Shown piece by piece: positions 28,532-39,105 of a stretch of DNA of 64,000 nt (position 1 is its first letter; the number at the start of each line of letters is the position of its first letter). A program made the position numbers and the translations under genes. The DNA is from Shewanella gaetbuli. GTDB lineage: Bacteria > Pseudomonadota > Gammaproteobacteria > Enterobacterales > Shewanellaceae. The notes under the pieces were generated by a model. It did no database searches. It was not told the origin of the DNA and worked only from the letters and a program-made list of their open reading frames with translations. Where the stretch lies: assembly GCF_023284065.1 (NCBI RefSeq), contig NZ_JAKIKP010000001.1, forward strand, positions 553,388-617,387, in the 5' to 3' direction.

Positions 28532-29755
28532 ATGAATCAAAATCCATCACTGTTAGCGCGCATCGCTAACGGTAGCCTCGTGCTACAAATTATTGGCGGT
28601 ATAGTTCTGGGTGTTATTCTGGCAACTGTGTCTACTTCTGGCGCGGCACAAGCCGGTATTTTAGGGGACTTGTTTGTTGGGGCGTTAAAAGCCATTGCGC
28701 CAATATTAGTTTTTGTTTTGGTCGCATCATCTATTGCGAACCAAAGGAAAGACAGCCAAACCAATATGCGTCCTATTATCAGCTTATATTTAATTGGTAC
28801 CTTAGCGGCCGCATTTACCGCCGTGCTGTTTAGCTTTATGTTCCCTACCACATTGTTATTAGCTACAGGTATTGAGGGCTCGAACCCGCCTCAAGGCATT
28901 GGTGAAGTGCTACATACTTTAGTGTTTAAGCTGGTGGATAACCCTGTTAATGCGTTAATGACGGGCAACTATATTGGTATTCTTGCTTGGGGGATTGGTT
29001 TAGGTGTGGCAATGCATCATGCTAGCGAAAGCTCTAAGCGTATGTTGGCCGACCTAAGTGATGGCGTTTCAACCATTGTGCGTTTTGTTATTCGTTTAGC
29101 CCCGATTGGTATTTTTGGTTTAGTGGCGTCAACGTTCGCTTCAACGGGCTTTTCAGCACTTGCAGGTTATGCGCAATTATTGCTGGTTTTGGTAGGTGCG
29201 ATGTTATTTATCGCGTTAGTGATCAATCCATTGATTGTATATATCAAAATTAAACGTAACCCGTACCCGCTAGTGTTTAAGTGTTTACGTGAAAGTGGCG
29301 TAACCGCTTTCTTCACACGTTCAAGTGCGGCAAATATTCCAGTTAATATGTCGTTGTGTGAAGAATTAAAACTTCATAAAGATACTTATTCAGTGTCTAT
29401 TCCTTTAGGTGCCACCATTAATATGGGCGGTGCAGCAATTACTATTACGGTGCTAACGCTTGCTGCAGTGCATACTTTAGGTATTCAAGTTGATTTTATG
29501 ACTGCCATTTTACTTAGCGTCGTTGCAGCTATTTCTGCTTGTGGTGCGTCAGGTGTTGCGGGTGGTTCGCTGTTGCTTATTCCGTTAGCTTGTAGCTTGT
29601 TTGGTATTTCAAATGATGTGGCGATGCAAGTGGTTGCGGTTGGCTTTATTATTGGTGTGATTCAAGATTCTGCAGAAACCGCATTGAACAGTTCAACTGA
29701 CGTGGTGTTTACTGCTGCAGCGTGTGAAGCGGCTGAGAACAAAGCATCAGCTTAA
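28532..29755 (+). CDS. sstT: Na+/serine-threonine symporter
   Basis: A 407-residue membrane protein of the dicarboxylate/amino acid:cation symporter family. It has about nine hydrophobic segments, the serine-rich hairpin [12 protein letters not shown], and [12 protein letters not shown] with the family's Asn-Met-Gly core. Start [20 protein letters not shown] matches SstT. Length equals the E. coli protein within a few residues. AAGG precedes the ATG and a strong terminator follows. Confidence 0.93.
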   Translation: MNQNPSLLARIANGSLVLQIIGGIVLGVILATVSTSGAAQAGILGDLFVGALKAIAPILVFVLVASSIANQRKDSQTNMRPIISLYLIGTLAAAFTAVLFSFMFPTTLLLATGIEGSNPPQGIGEVLHTLVFKLVDNPVNALMTGNYIGILAWGIGLGVAMHHASESSKRMLADLSDGVSTIVRFVIRLAPIGIFGLVASTFASTGFSALAGYAQLLLVLVGAMLFIALVINPLIVYIKIKRNPYPLVFKCLRESGVTAFFTRSSAANIPVNMSLCEELKLHKDTYSVSIPLGATINMGGAAITITVLTLAAVHTLGIQVDFMTAILLSVVAAISACGASGVAGGSLLLIPLACSLFGISNDVAMQVVAVGFIIGVIQDSAETALNSSTDVVFTAAACEAAENKASA

Positions 29756-29780
29756 TTTGAAATAACTTTAGTTATGAACT

Positions 29781-29820
29781 AAAAATGCCGAAGTAATTAT
29801 TACTTCGGCATTTTTGTTTT
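29781..29820 (+). terminator. Terminator after sstT
   Basis: AAAATGCCGAAGTAAT pairs with its complement around TAT, followed by TTTTTGTTTT. It lies about 25 bases after the sstT stop. Confidence 0.85.
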
Positions 29821-29857
29821 AGTGGGTTTGTGGCTGGAGCTTTTTAATCAAACCGAT

Positions 29858-29990
29858 GCTCAGGGCTGTTTATTAGAATCGCTCAGGGCTGTTTACTAGA
29901 AATGCTCAGGGCTGTTTACTAGAATCGCTCAGGGCTGTTTACTAGAAATGCTCAGGGCTGTTTATTAGAAATGCTCAGGGCTGTAAAAAG
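29858..29990 (-). repeat. Six tandem 23-bp copies derived from the rluA 3' end
   Basis: GCTCAGGGCTGT starts at 29858, 29881, 29904, 29927, 29950 and 29973, an exact 23-base period. The copy at 29973 encodes the last residues of RluA (SPEHF) and its stop. The other five lie downstream in the 3' untranslated region, each carrying a stop. Two variants alternate (AATGCTC and ATCGCTC). Array sits between the sstT terminator and rluA. Confidence 0.9.
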
Positions 29991-30618
29991 TCATTTCTTT
30001 TTGGCTATATGGATGAGTGATGATTAATGACTTGGCATGTAGCTTTAGCCGAGGGCTGGCATTAATCACTTGCTCATTTCCATAAAAGGTATCACCTAAA
30101 ATAGGGTGGCCGATAGCCAGCATATGGACTCTAAGTTGATGGGTACGGCCTGTTTGTGGGTAAAGCTCAACTAAGGTTGAACCGGTGCGATGTTGTACAA
30201 CCTTATAATCTGTAACCGCGGCTTTACCGTCTTTGCTTACCTGTTGAAAAGGTGGGTTATCTTTTTCAGGAGCTAAAGAAAAATCAATATGGCCAGTGTC
30301 TTGAGCAACAATTCCTGCCACTTCAGCAATATAGACTTTTTTGGCTAAACGGTTTTGAAACTGGGTTTTTAGATGTGACTCTGCTTTTTTATTGCGAGCA
30401 AATATCACCACACCTGAGGTATCACAATCTAATCGATGAACTAAAATTGCGTCGTTATAACGTTGTTTAACGCGATTAATCGCACAGTCTTGGGTATTTT
30501 CAGCGCGACCGGGATTAGATAACAGCCCTGAAGGTTTATGGATAACAATAATATCTCGGTCGATATAACGAATATCTAGCCAAGGTAACGTTGGCGGATT
30601 ATAGGTAAAAATATGCAT
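29965..30618 (-). CDS. rluA: RluA-family pseudouridine synthase
   Basis: A 217-residue enzyme with HRLDCDTSG, catalytic Asp at residue 64 as in E. coli RluA, and similar total length. It should isomerise uridine in 23S rRNA and some tRNAs. Start at 30618 is chosen because it overlaps the stop of the thioredoxin-like gene as TAATG; a longer frame to 30639 lies within that gene. Its C-terminus SPEHF is encoded by the last copy of a 23-base tandem repeat. Confidence 0.88.
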   Translation of the reverse strand: MHIFTYNPPTLPWLDIRYIDRDIIVIHKPSGLLSNPGRAENTQDCAINRVKQRYNDAILVHRLDCDTSGVVIFARNKKAESHLKTQFQNRLAKKVYIAEVAGIVAQDTGHIDFSLAPEKDNPPFQQVSKDGKAAVTDYKVVQHRTGSTLVELYPQTGRTHQLRVHMLAIGHPILGDTFYGNEQVINASPRLKLHAKSLIITHPYSQKEMTFYSPEHF

Positions 30619-31169
30619 TAAAAGTAACTCGCTGCCCATAAACGAAATTTAAGTCCCCAGCTGGTGGTGACGCCAGAGGTAATAAAACGAATTTGATGAT
30701 TTTTATCAACAATATAAATAGCGGGGAAGGCGTTTGCGCCCCACTGTTGTGAAAGAGTGTCAGTTGCTGGAGGTATTGACGCTTCATTTATCACAGGAAA
30801 ATCTAAACCATTCTGTTGCATATAATGGCTAATATCTTGATTTGAGCCTGACGCAACTGCAATAGAAATTACCTGGTATTTATCTGATTTTGCCACGCTA
30901 TTAACCATTGGAGAGGTCACTTTACATACGGCGCACCAAGTTCCCCAAAAATAGACTAATGTTGGGGTGGTTTGGCTTAATTGAACTGTGTGATGGTTAA
31001 TAGTTGTTGCGTTAAGAGCTGGTGCTGTACCAGTTATCATGTCGCGTTGCAGGTAACTGGCAATGGCAAATAAAATCAGCGCAACTACACCAATATCTCT
31101 GAGCTGTTTTAGCCAGAATGATTTGGTCTTGAGCCGCTGGCTAAATGTCGGTTTATTTAGCATATTCAT
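30618..31169 (-). CDS. Membrane-anchored thioredoxin-like protein (ScsD/TlpA type)
   Basis: About 183 residues: one N-terminal membrane anchor (VVALILFAIASYL), then a thioredoxin fold with FWGTWCAVCKVTSP as active site (WCXXC) and a cis-Pro in ANAFPAIYI. It would face the periplasm and handle disulfides, as ScsD or TlpA do. ATG at 31169 or 31163 are both possible; no clear ribosome site separates them. Coupled to rluA by a one-base stop/start overlap, an unusual pairing. Confidence 0.8.
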   Translation of the reverse strand: MNMLNKPTFSQRLKTKSFWLKQLRDIGVVALILFAIASYLQRDMITGTAPALNATTINHHTVQLSQTTPTLVYFWGTWCAVCKVTSPMVNSVAKSDKYQVISIAVASGSNQDISHYMQQNGLDFPVINEASIPPATDTLSQQWGANAFPAIYIVDKNHQIRFITSGVTTSWGLKFRLWAASYF

Positions 31170-31199
31170 CAATCAATATTATTACAGTTCAGCTACTCG

Positions 31200-31799
31200 T
31201 TATTCTGGCAAGTATTCTGCTGGAGTTTTACGGCTATAAATACGTGAATAAGCCATAAGTTGTGGGTAAAAAGTTCTAAATGCAATTTCAATGTCGACAT
31301 ACAGTTTATCGACGTCTTTTTTCGCATGATCAAATAGTTCAGGTTTTGACAACCTTCTGCTCACTCCTTCAATGGCTTTATCTAATCCTTGTCGGGTTTG
31401 ATAACTTGTTAACCAGTCTTGCTGAACAATGTTAGGAATAATATTTTTTAAAGCTTCAGGTAAATCAGCGGTTTGTTGCATGCATTGATATGCTTTTTGA
31501 GTAAAGCTGGCTAATGATTGGTGGTGATATTCGTCCCAGTAATAAGCTAAATAATGGTCAAAGGTGAGATCAATTAATATCGGTGCAACTCGGCGAGAGG
31601 TTTGTGGAAATAGCTTCAATAAGTCTGAAATGATTTCATGAGAGTCTGTAACGGTATCTATTTGTCTGTGTAACCAAATTCCCTGCTGCAAGTGCTTGGG
31701 GTGGTCAGAAATGCTGCCTTTTGCGAAATCGCCAGCTAAATTAGCTGTTAAGTGGGTGTCGCTAATATCGGCTAAATGCAAATGGGCTAAAAAGTTCAT
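31200..31799 (-). CDS. acpH: Acyl carrier protein phosphodiesterase
   Basis: A 199-residue protein opening MNFLAHLHLADISDTHLTANLAGDF, characteristic of AcpH, an HD-like hydrolase that removes 4'-phosphopantetheine from holo-ACP. Further family marks are GIWLHRQID and DLTFDHYLA. The frame is open to 31841 but the family start is the ATG at 31799. E. coli AcpH is 193 residues. It reads in the same direction as the thioredoxin/rluA pair 30 bases downstream. Confidence 0.88.
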   Translation of the reverse strand: MNFLAHLHLADISDTHLTANLAGDFAKGSISDHPKHLQQGIWLHRQIDTVTDSHEIISDLLKLFPQTSRRVAPILIDLTFDHYLAYYWDEYHHQSLASFTQKAYQCMQQTADLPEALKNIIPNIVQQDWLTSYQTRQGLDKAIEGVSRRLSKPELFDHAKKDVDKLYVDIEIAFRTFYPQLMAYSRIYSRKTPAEYLPE

Positions 31800-32003
31800 T
31801 ATTTGGGCTTCTTTTTTGTAAATTTTACAGTATGATAACAACTAAACTATTAAAAAGTAGTGTTTTAAGGCCTTATTACTGTACCACAGTCGGTAAGTGG
31901 CCTAAATAATTAAAACCTGTGTTTGTTATCATAATATAAGCGTAATTTGATACGCTTGGCGTTCAATTTCTACCTTTAGTAATACTGTTTGGGATCATGG
32001 AAG

Positions 32004-32216
32004 ATGAAAAACTGGCTAAATAAATTCTTAAGGCGTGAGCCTGCACCTGTGCGCAATAAAGTGCAGGTTGACCTGCATTATCATACACATCAATTTAGTA
32101 TGGATGACTTTAAAAATGCTAAATTGCCACCCGTCACTGATGATGTGGCTTTGTCTTGTGACGATACCCCAAGCCATTCGACTGCCAGCTCATCGGATGC
32201 TAATTCAACAAAATAA
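32004..32216 (+). CDS. Small hypothetical protein
   Basis: A 70-residue frame starting at ATG 32004 (MKNWLNKFLRREPAP), with GGGA about ten bases upstream. The N-terminal half is basic. A His-rich stretch, DLHYHTHQF, comes near residue 25, and the end is Ser/Thr/Asp-rich and probably disordered. No family recognised. It lies 71 bases before queA in the same direction. Codon use looks like that of neighbouring genes, which supports it as real but does not prove it. Confidence 0.5.
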   Translation: MKNWLNKFLRREPAPVRNKVQVDLHYHTHQFSMDDFKNAKLPPVTDDVALSCDDTPSHSTASSSDANSTK

Positions 32217-32287
32217 TTCGCTAAACTTGATCTTAATCTACTCTCGCCATAGACTAGCGGCCGTTTTTGACTAGTTGAGATCTTAAT

Positions 32288-33328
32288 ATGCGTGTCACCG
32301 ACTTTTCGTTTGAATTGCCTGATGAATTAATTGCTCGTTACCCAACAGAGCAACGTAATGCGTCACGCCTATTAACCCTGAATGGTCAAAATGGCCAGTT
32401 AGCAGATAAGCAATTCACTGATTTACTTGAGTTAATTAACCCAGGTGATTTAATGGTATTTAACAATACCCGAGTGATTCCAGCGCGTTTGTTTGGTCAA
32501 AAATCAACTGGTGGCAAGTTAGAAATTCTTGTTGAACGTATGCTAGATGATAAACGAATTTTAGCCCACGTCCGAAGCTCAAAATCTCCCAAAGTCGACA
32601 GCATTATTAATTTAGATTCTGGTTATCAAATGAAGATGGTTGCACGCCATGACGCTTTATTTGAATTAGAACTCCTTGCCGACAACACTTTGTTAGCGGT
32701 ACTGGAAGAAATTGGCCATATGCCGCTTCCTCCTTATATTGATAGACCTGATGAAGATGCCGACAAAGAGCGCTACCAAACGGTGTATAACCAAAAGCCA
32801 GGTGCGGTTGCCGCGCCAACTGCAGGACTTCATTTTGATGATGCTATGCTGCAAGCGTTAAAAGACAAAGGCGTTAATATTGCCTTTGTGACTTTACATG
32901 TGGGGGCAGGCACTTTCCAACCTGTACGTGTAGATAACGTACTTGAGCACAAAATGCACTCAGAGTGGGCGGAAGTACCTCAAACGGTTGTTGACCTTAT
33001 TGCACAAACCAAAGCCGCAGGTAACCGTGTTGTTGCTGTTGGAACAACGTCAGTACGTTCATTAGAAAGTGCTGCCAAGGCATGTGGTGATGCCCCCCTA
33101 ACCGAGTTTAGTGGTGATACTGATATCTTTATCTACCCAGGGTTTAACTTTAAAGTGGTTGATGCAATGGTGACGAATTTCCATCTTCCAGAATCAACGT
33201 TAATCATGTTATTAAGTGCATTTGCGGGTTATGACGAAGTCATGCACGCTTATCACCATGCTATTGAGCAGAAATATCGCTTTTTTAGCTATGGCGATGC
33301 CATGTTTGTGACGAAAAAAGCCCCCTAA
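32288..33328 (+). CDS. queA: S-adenosylmethionine:tRNA ribosyltransferase-isomerase
   Basis: A 346-residue enzyme with [41 protein letters not shown] and [10 protein letters not shown], all strongly conserved in QueA. It adds the epoxycyclopentane ring to preQ1 in tRNA, the second last step of queuosine synthesis. tgt, for the preceding step, follows after a terminator. Length is close to 356 in E. coli. Confidence 0.95.
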   Translation: MRVTDFSFELPDELIARYPTEQRNASRLLTLNGQNGQLADKQFTDLLELINPGDLMVFNNTRVIPARLFGQKSTGGKLEILVERMLDDKRILAHVRSSKSPKVDSIINLDSGYQMKMVARHDALFELELLADNTLLAVLEEIGHMPLPPYIDRPDEDADKERYQTVYNQKPGAVAAPTAGLHFDDAMLQALKDKGVNIAFVTLHVGAGTFQPVRVDNVLEHKMHSEWAEVPQTVVDLIAQTKAAGNRVVAVGTTSVRSLESAAKACGDAPLTEFSGDTDIFIYPGFNFKVVDAMVTNFHLPESTLIMLLSAFAGYDEVMHAYHHAIEQKYRFFSYGDAMFVTKKAP

Positions 33329-33353
33329 CAGGCAAAATTGATTTAAAATAAGC

Positions 33354-33378
33354 GCCCACTGATATGTGGGCTTTTTTA
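33354..33378 (+). terminator. Terminator between queA and tgt
   Basis: GCCCAC/GTGGGC stem with a TGATAT loop followed by TTTTTT, about 25 bases after the queA stop. Confidence 0.8.
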
Positions 33379-33505
33379 TCGAACTTTTTGGGAATTTGAT
33401 TATCTTCACTTGAAGTATCAATATTTGCCCTCATTACTATTTAAACTTAACTCGAGTTAAGTTTAGTTAACAACAACGAGTCAGACTGTTTATCTGGCAA
33501 GGTGA

Positions 33506-34642
<1,137 letters not shown>

Positions 34643-34683
34643 TTTTTTATTTTAGTTTAATTAATACATAAGAAGAGAGAACT

Positions 34684-35016
34684 ATGTTTATTTCAAATGC
34701 ATATGCAAACGCGGCTGGCGCTCCACAAGGTGGCGGTACTATGGAATTAGTGTTCATGCTAGTCATGTTCGGCTTAATCTTTTATTTCATGATTTTCCGT
34801 CCACAGTCAAAGCGTGTTAAAGAGCACAAAAACTTAATGGCTTCTATTTCAAAGGGCGATGAAGTGCTAACCAGTGGTGGGATTTTAGGTAAAGTGACTA
34901 AGATTAGCGACGAAAATGATTACGTGTTATTAGCGATTAATGACAATAATCAAATTACGATTAAAAAGGACTATATCTCTGCAGTGCTACCTAAAGGTTC
35001 TATTGCATCGCTATAA
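34684..35016 (+). CDS. yajC: Sec translocon accessory protein YajC
   Basis: A 110-residue protein with one membrane segment near residues 20-42 ([17 protein letters not shown]) and the family motif [14 protein letters not shown]. The rest is a small cytoplasmic domain ([14 protein letters not shown]). It associates with SecDF-YidC in the inner membrane. AAGAGAG precedes the ATG; secD follows after 17 bases. Confidence 0.95.
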   Translation: MFISNAYANAAGAPQGGGTMELVFMLVMFGLIFYFMIFRPQSKRVKEHKNLMASISKGDEVLTSGGILGKVTKISDENDYVLLAINDNNQITIKKDYISAVLPKGSIASL

Positions 35017-35033
35017 GCCAAGAGGGCATCAGA

Positions 35034-36884
35034 GTGTTAAATAAATACCCTATGTGGAAAAACATCATGGTGATATTAATTATCGCCGTTGGTGCTTTTT
35101 ATGCTATTCCCAACCTTTTTGGTGAAGATCACGCCGTTCAGGTTGTGGCAACTCGCGGAGCTGAAGTTACTACTGCAACTCAAGCAACGGTACAAGACAT
35201 ACTTGAGAGTAAAGGCATAGCGGTGAAACGCTCTGAGCTCGAAGATGGTCAATTACTTGTTAGAGTGGGTGGTGCTGAAGAGCAGTTAGTGGCTAAAGAA
35301 GCCATTGCTGAAGCCTTAGGCACCAACTATACCGTCGCGTTAAACTTAGCGCCTGCAACCCCTGAATGGCTTGAAGCCATGGGTGGTTCACCTATGAAGT
35401 TAGGTCTTGACCTTCGTGGTGGTGTTCACTTTTTAATGGAAGTGGATATGGGCGAAGCGATTCGCAAAATGGAAGAAGCGAAAATTGCTGATTTTCGTAC
35501 TCAATTGCGCGAAGAAAAAATTCGTTATGCCGGTGTTCGTAAAACACCAAAAGGCATCGAAATTAAATTCCGTGATGAAGAAACTGTTGCTAAAGCTGAG
35601 CGTTACTTAAAAACGCGCAGCAACGATATGGTTTTCTCTGAAGACATTTCTGCCAACAACTTCTTATTAATTGCGCAAATGAGTGAAGCTTATTTAAAGC
35701 AAATTAAAGAAGAAGCCTTACAACAAAACATTACCACTATTCGTAATCGTGTGAATGAATTAGGTGTAGCTGAGCCAGTGGTTCAACGCCAAGGTGCTGA
35801 ACGCATTATTGTTCAATTACCGGGTGTACAAGATACCGCTCGTGCCAAAGAGATTTTAGGGGCTACAGCGTCTATCGAATTCCGTATGGTTGATGATCAA
35901 GCTGACCCAGCAGCGGCTGCTAGTGGTCGTGTTTCTGCTGCATCTGAAGTGTACCAGCGTCGTGGTGGTGGTGTTGCAGTGCTTCGTAAAGAAGTGATGC
36001 TTACCGGTGACCATATTACCGGTGCACAGCCTACTTTTGACGAATATAGCCGTCCGCAAGTGGCTATCAATCTTGATGCCAAAGGCGGCAACATTTTCTC
36101 AAATGTGACCAAAGATAATATTGGTAAGCCAATGGCGACCTTATTTATCGAGTATAAAGACAGTGGTAAGCGCAACCCTGATGGCAGCGTGAAAATGACC
36201 AAGATTGAAGAGGTTATTTCGGTTGCTACTATTCAAGCGCGCTTAGGTCGTAACTTTGTTATTACCGGACTTGAGCATAAAGAAGCCCAAAGCTTAGCGT
36301 TATTACTACGTGCCGGTGCGCTTATTGCGCCAGTAACCATTGTTGAAGAACGTACTATTGGCCCTAGCTTAGGTGCAGAAAACGTTGAAAACGGCATGCA
36401 AGCGATGATTTGGGGTATGGCAGTTGTATTAGTGTTCATGCTGATTTACTACCGTGCATTTGGTGTTATCGCCAATTTAGCCTTGATGGCTAACTTGATT
36501 ATGGTTGTTGGTGTGATGTCAATGATCCCAGGTGCGGTATTAACCCTTCCGGGTATTGCCGGAATGGTATTAACCGTGGGGATGGCGGTAGATGGTAACG
36601 TGCTGATTTATGAGCGTATCCGTGAAGAATTGTTAGCGGGCAGAAGTGTTCAGCAAGCCATTCATGAAGGTTATGCTAATGCATTCTCAACCATTGCTGA
36701 TGCTAACATTACGACCTTTATGACGGCGCTGATTCTATTTGCTGTGGGTACAGGTGCAGTAAAAGGCTTTGCTGTCACGTTAATGATTGGTATCGCAACG
36801 TCTATGTTTACCTCTATTGTAGGTACTCGTAGCATTGTTAATGCGCTTTGGGGCGGTAAACGTCTTAAATCGTTATCAATTTAA
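35034..36884 (+). CDS. secD: Protein translocase subunit SecD
   Basis: A 616-residue protein with one N-terminal membrane segment, a large periplasmic domain with [15 protein letters not shown], and five C-terminal segments including [17 protein letters not shown]. It uses the proton gradient to help preproteins leave SecYEG on the outer side. Start is GTG at 35034 with AGAGGG upstream. The length equals E. coli SecD (615). Confidence 0.96.
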   Translation: MLNKYPMWKNIMVILIIAVGAFYAIPNLFGEDHAVQVVATRGAEVTTATQATVQDILESKGIAVKRSELEDGQLLVRVGGAEEQLVAKEAIAEALGTNYTVALNLAPATPEWLEAMGGSPMKLGLDLRGGVHFLMEVDMGEAIRKMEEAKIADFRTQLREEKIRYAGVRKTPKGIEIKFRDEETVAKAERYLKTRSNDMVFSEDISANNFLLIAQMSEAYLKQIKEEALQQNITTIRNRVNELGVAEPVVQRQGAERIIVQLPGVQDTARAKEILGATASIEFRMVDDQADPAAAASGRVSAASEVYQRRGGGVAVLRKEVMLTGDHITGAQPTFDEYSRPQVAINLDAKGGNIFSNVTKDNIGKPMATLFIEYKDSGKRNPDGSVKMTKIEEVISVATIQARLGRNFVITGLEHKEAQSLALLLRAGALIAPVTIVEERTIGPSLGAENVENGMQAMIWGMAVVLVFMLIYYRAFGVIANLALMANLIMVVGVMSMIPGAVLTLPGIAGMVLTVGMAVDGNVLIYERIREELLAGRSVQQAIHEGYANAFSTIADANITTFMTALILFAVGTGAVKGFAVTLMIGIATSMFTSIVGTRSIVNALWGGKRLKSLSI

Positions 36885-36898
36885 GGAAGAGGTTGAAC

Positions 36899-37846
36899 AT
36901 GTTTCAGATTTTTTCAGTAAAAAACACTATCAACTTTCTTCGCCATGCAGCGCCGATTAGTATGCTGTCTATGTTGTTGGTTATTGCCTCATTCGTGTCT
37001 TTAGGCACCAAAGGCATTAACTGGGGACTCGACTTTACCGGTGGTACCGTGGTTGAGGTTGAGTTTTCTCAATCGGTCAATTTAGATGATTTGCGTGCTC
37101 AATTAACGACACCGAATACTGAGGGTGCAGTAGTACAAAACTTTGGTTCAACCAGAGATGTATTATTCCGCTTACCCGTTAAAGAGGATGTTAAAAGCGA
37201 TATTCAGGCTGGCGAAGTGATGGACGTAGTTAAGTCTATTGACGCTAATGCTGAGCAAAAACGCGTTGAGTTTGTTGGCCCTCAAGTAGGTAAAGAACTG
37301 TCTGAACAAGGCGGTTTAGCGGTTATTGTGGCGTTAATCTGTATTTTGATTTACGTTTCATTCCGCTTTGAATGGCGTCTTGCTGCAGGGTCGGTAGCGG
37401 CACTTGGCCATGACGTTATTGTTACTTTAGGGATATTCTCGTTTTTACAGCTTGAGTTTGACTTAACCGTATTAGCAGGTTTGTTAACCGTTGTGGGTTA
37501 CTCGCTCAACGATACGATTGTGGTATATGACCGTATTCGTGAAAACTTCTTGAAAATCCGTAAGGGTACTCCAGAAGAAGTGGTTAACCAGTCAATCACT
37601 CAAACCATGAGCCGTACTGTAATTACTACAGGAACAACATTAATTGTAGTGGCAGCCTTATTCTTAAAAGGTGGCACAATGATTCATGGTTTTGCCACAG
37701 CCTTATTATTAGGTATTTTTGTGGGTACATACTCCTCTATTTATGTGGCAAGTTTTCTGGCCATTAAACTGGGTATTAATCGTGAACACATGATGCCGGT
37801 TGAAATTGAAAAAGAAGGTGCTGATCAGCCTCCAATGATGCCTTAA
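36899..37846 (+). CDS. secF: Protein translocase subunit SecF
   Basis: About 315 residues with an N-terminal membrane segment, GLDFTGGTVVEVEF in the periplasmic domain and five more segments with VVGYSLNDTIVVYDRIREN. It partners SecD. A TTG two codons upstream is in frame, but ATG 36899 has GGAAGAGG at the right distance. A strong terminator follows, closing the tgt-yajC-secDF unit. Confidence 0.95.
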   Translation: MFQIFSVKNTINFLRHAAPISMLSMLLVIASFVSLGTKGINWGLDFTGGTVVEVEFSQSVNLDDLRAQLTTPNTEGAVVQNFGSTRDVLFRLPVKEDVKSDIQAGEVMDVVKSIDANAEQKRVEFVGPQVGKELSEQGGLAVIVALICILIYVSFRFEWRLAAGSVAALGHDVIVTLGIFSFLQLEFDLTVLAGLLTVVGYSLNDTIVVYDRIRENFLKIRKGTPEEVVNQSITQTMSRTVITTGTTLIVVAALFLKGGTMIHGFATALLLGIFVGTYSSIYVASFLAIKLGINREHMMPVEIEKEGADQPPMMP

Positions 37847-37866
37847 TCATTGCAACGTTGAGCATT

Positions 37867-37906
37867 AAAAAACGCCGTTTTAGGGAACTAAAACGGCGTT
37901 TTTATT
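37867..37906 (+). terminator. Terminator after secF
   Basis: AACGCCGTTTTAG pairs with CTAAAACGGCGTT around GGAA and is followed by TTTTATT. Confidence 0.9.
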
Positions 37907-38376
37907 GGCTATGATTTAAATCTAGTTGATTTTTAATTTAGTCTAATTTTGTTTGCATTAGTCTCTCGGTGACTCCATCTGAATCTGGCAATTAATTAAC
38001 TCTCAGTGTTAATTATGACCAAATGACATAAAAAACCTGTTTAATATACAAATTGTTAACTGTGTTAAAGATGACGGTTAAATTATATTTTGACATTTTA
38101 TCTATAAATTTATGAATATTAACATTGGGTAAGTGTCTGTTTATCAATGTTTTACGATTAAATTTGTTAAATGGCTATTGAAGTGTAGCGGCTGCGACAT
38201 AAACCGAATTTTTGCCTGTTATCATTTTGTTAAAGGTTGGCCTGTTAACGACTCGACAGTGATTCACTTTGCCAGTAGGATGTTGAAAGCTCTAGTTAAT
38301 GGGATGATGTATCGTATTCTTATTCGAAGACTGCGAATAATATTATCAGTGAGTTCTGCGTAGTAGGATAATAATA
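37907..38376. other. Intergenic stretch without a convincing gene
   Basis: About 470 AT-rich bases between secF and a DUF2007 gene. A 76-codon frame at 38133-38363 has no ribosome site and no recognisable product. The region should contain the promoter for the next operon. Confidence 0.5.
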
Positions 38377-38694
38377 ATGGAACAACAAAAAGTATTATTA
38401 ACAGGGGGTAACCTTCTTCAAGCTCATACTTGGAAAGGGTTACTTGAAACCAGTGGCATAGGGGTTGATTTACGCGGTGAAGCTTTGATGGGCGGCGTGG
38501 GTGAGTTACCTGTTGATATGCAAACCGTTGAGTTATGGATAGATGCTGAACATTTGCCCGCAGCCAAAAATTTACTCGCCAATTTAGACGTAGTACACCC
38601 TCAATGGCAATGCGTACAATGTAATGAAGTGAATGATGGTAGCTTTGAATTATGTTGGCAATGTAGTTCACCTCGTAGTGAACAACACAACTAA
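38377..38694 (+). CDS. DUF2007 protein with C-terminal zinc ribbon
   Basis: A 105-residue protein. Residues 1-70 match the DUF2007 pattern (KVLLTGGNLLQAHTWKGLLE and VELWIDAEHLPAAKNLL), a small ferredoxin-like fold of unknown role. The end has two CXXC pairs, CVQCNE and CWQCSS, likely a zinc ribbon. Such proteins are sometimes listed as putative signal transducers, but function is not known. A rhodanese gene follows after 51 bases. Confidence 0.8.
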   Translation: MEQQKVLLTGGNLLQAHTWKGLLETSGIGVDLRGEALMGGVGELPVDMQTVELWIDAEHLPAAKNLLANLDVVHPQWQCVQCNEVNDGSFELCWQCSSPRSEQHN

Positions 38695-38745
38695 TCTTTT
38701 TATAGTCATTTTTAAGTATTCAGTATTCAGTATTTAGGAGGCTTT

Positions 38746-39105
38746 ATGCAAGCAAACTCTGCATTTGCGCAATTAGTCGGTTCAGTAAAAGATAAAGTAA
38801 CACCAATAAGTATTGGAGAGTTTCAGCAGCAAGATCATTGGCAACTTGTCGATGTTCGTGAAGATAGCGAATGGTTACAAGGCCACTTACCTAATGCAAA
38901 GCATGTTAGTAAAGGCATGATTGAGTGTGAAATAGAAAGTCGATTTCCAGATAAAGCTTCGCCAGTATTGCTATATTGCGGAGCGGGCCCTCGTTCGATT
39001 TTAGCGGCTTATAATCTTCAACTTATGGGGTATACCCAAGTTGCTTGGTTAGAAGGTGGTTTCAAAGCTTGGCTACAACATCAATTTCCAGTGGTAAAAG
39101 ACTAA
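38746..39105 (+). CDS. Rhodanese-like sulfurtransferase, single domain
   Basis: A 119-residue single rhodanese domain: VDVREDSEWLQGHLPNAKH and the active loop YCGAGPRS with the sulfur-carrying Cys. It has no signal peptide, so is cytoplasmic. AGGAGG precedes the ATG. It is directly followed, with no gap, by a siroheme synthesis gene; a link to sulfur or heme metabolism is plausible but inferred. Confidence 0.85.
   Translation: MQANSAFAQLVGSVKDKVTPISIGEFQQQDHWQLVDVREDSEWLQGHLPNAKHVSKGMIECEIESRFPDKASPVLLYCGAGPRSILAAYNLQLMGYTQVAWLEGGFKAWLQHQFPVVKD

Noticed and set aside
38133..38363. 76-codon frame before the DUF2007 gene
   Set aside because: No ribosome site, unlikely composition and no family; treated as intergenic.
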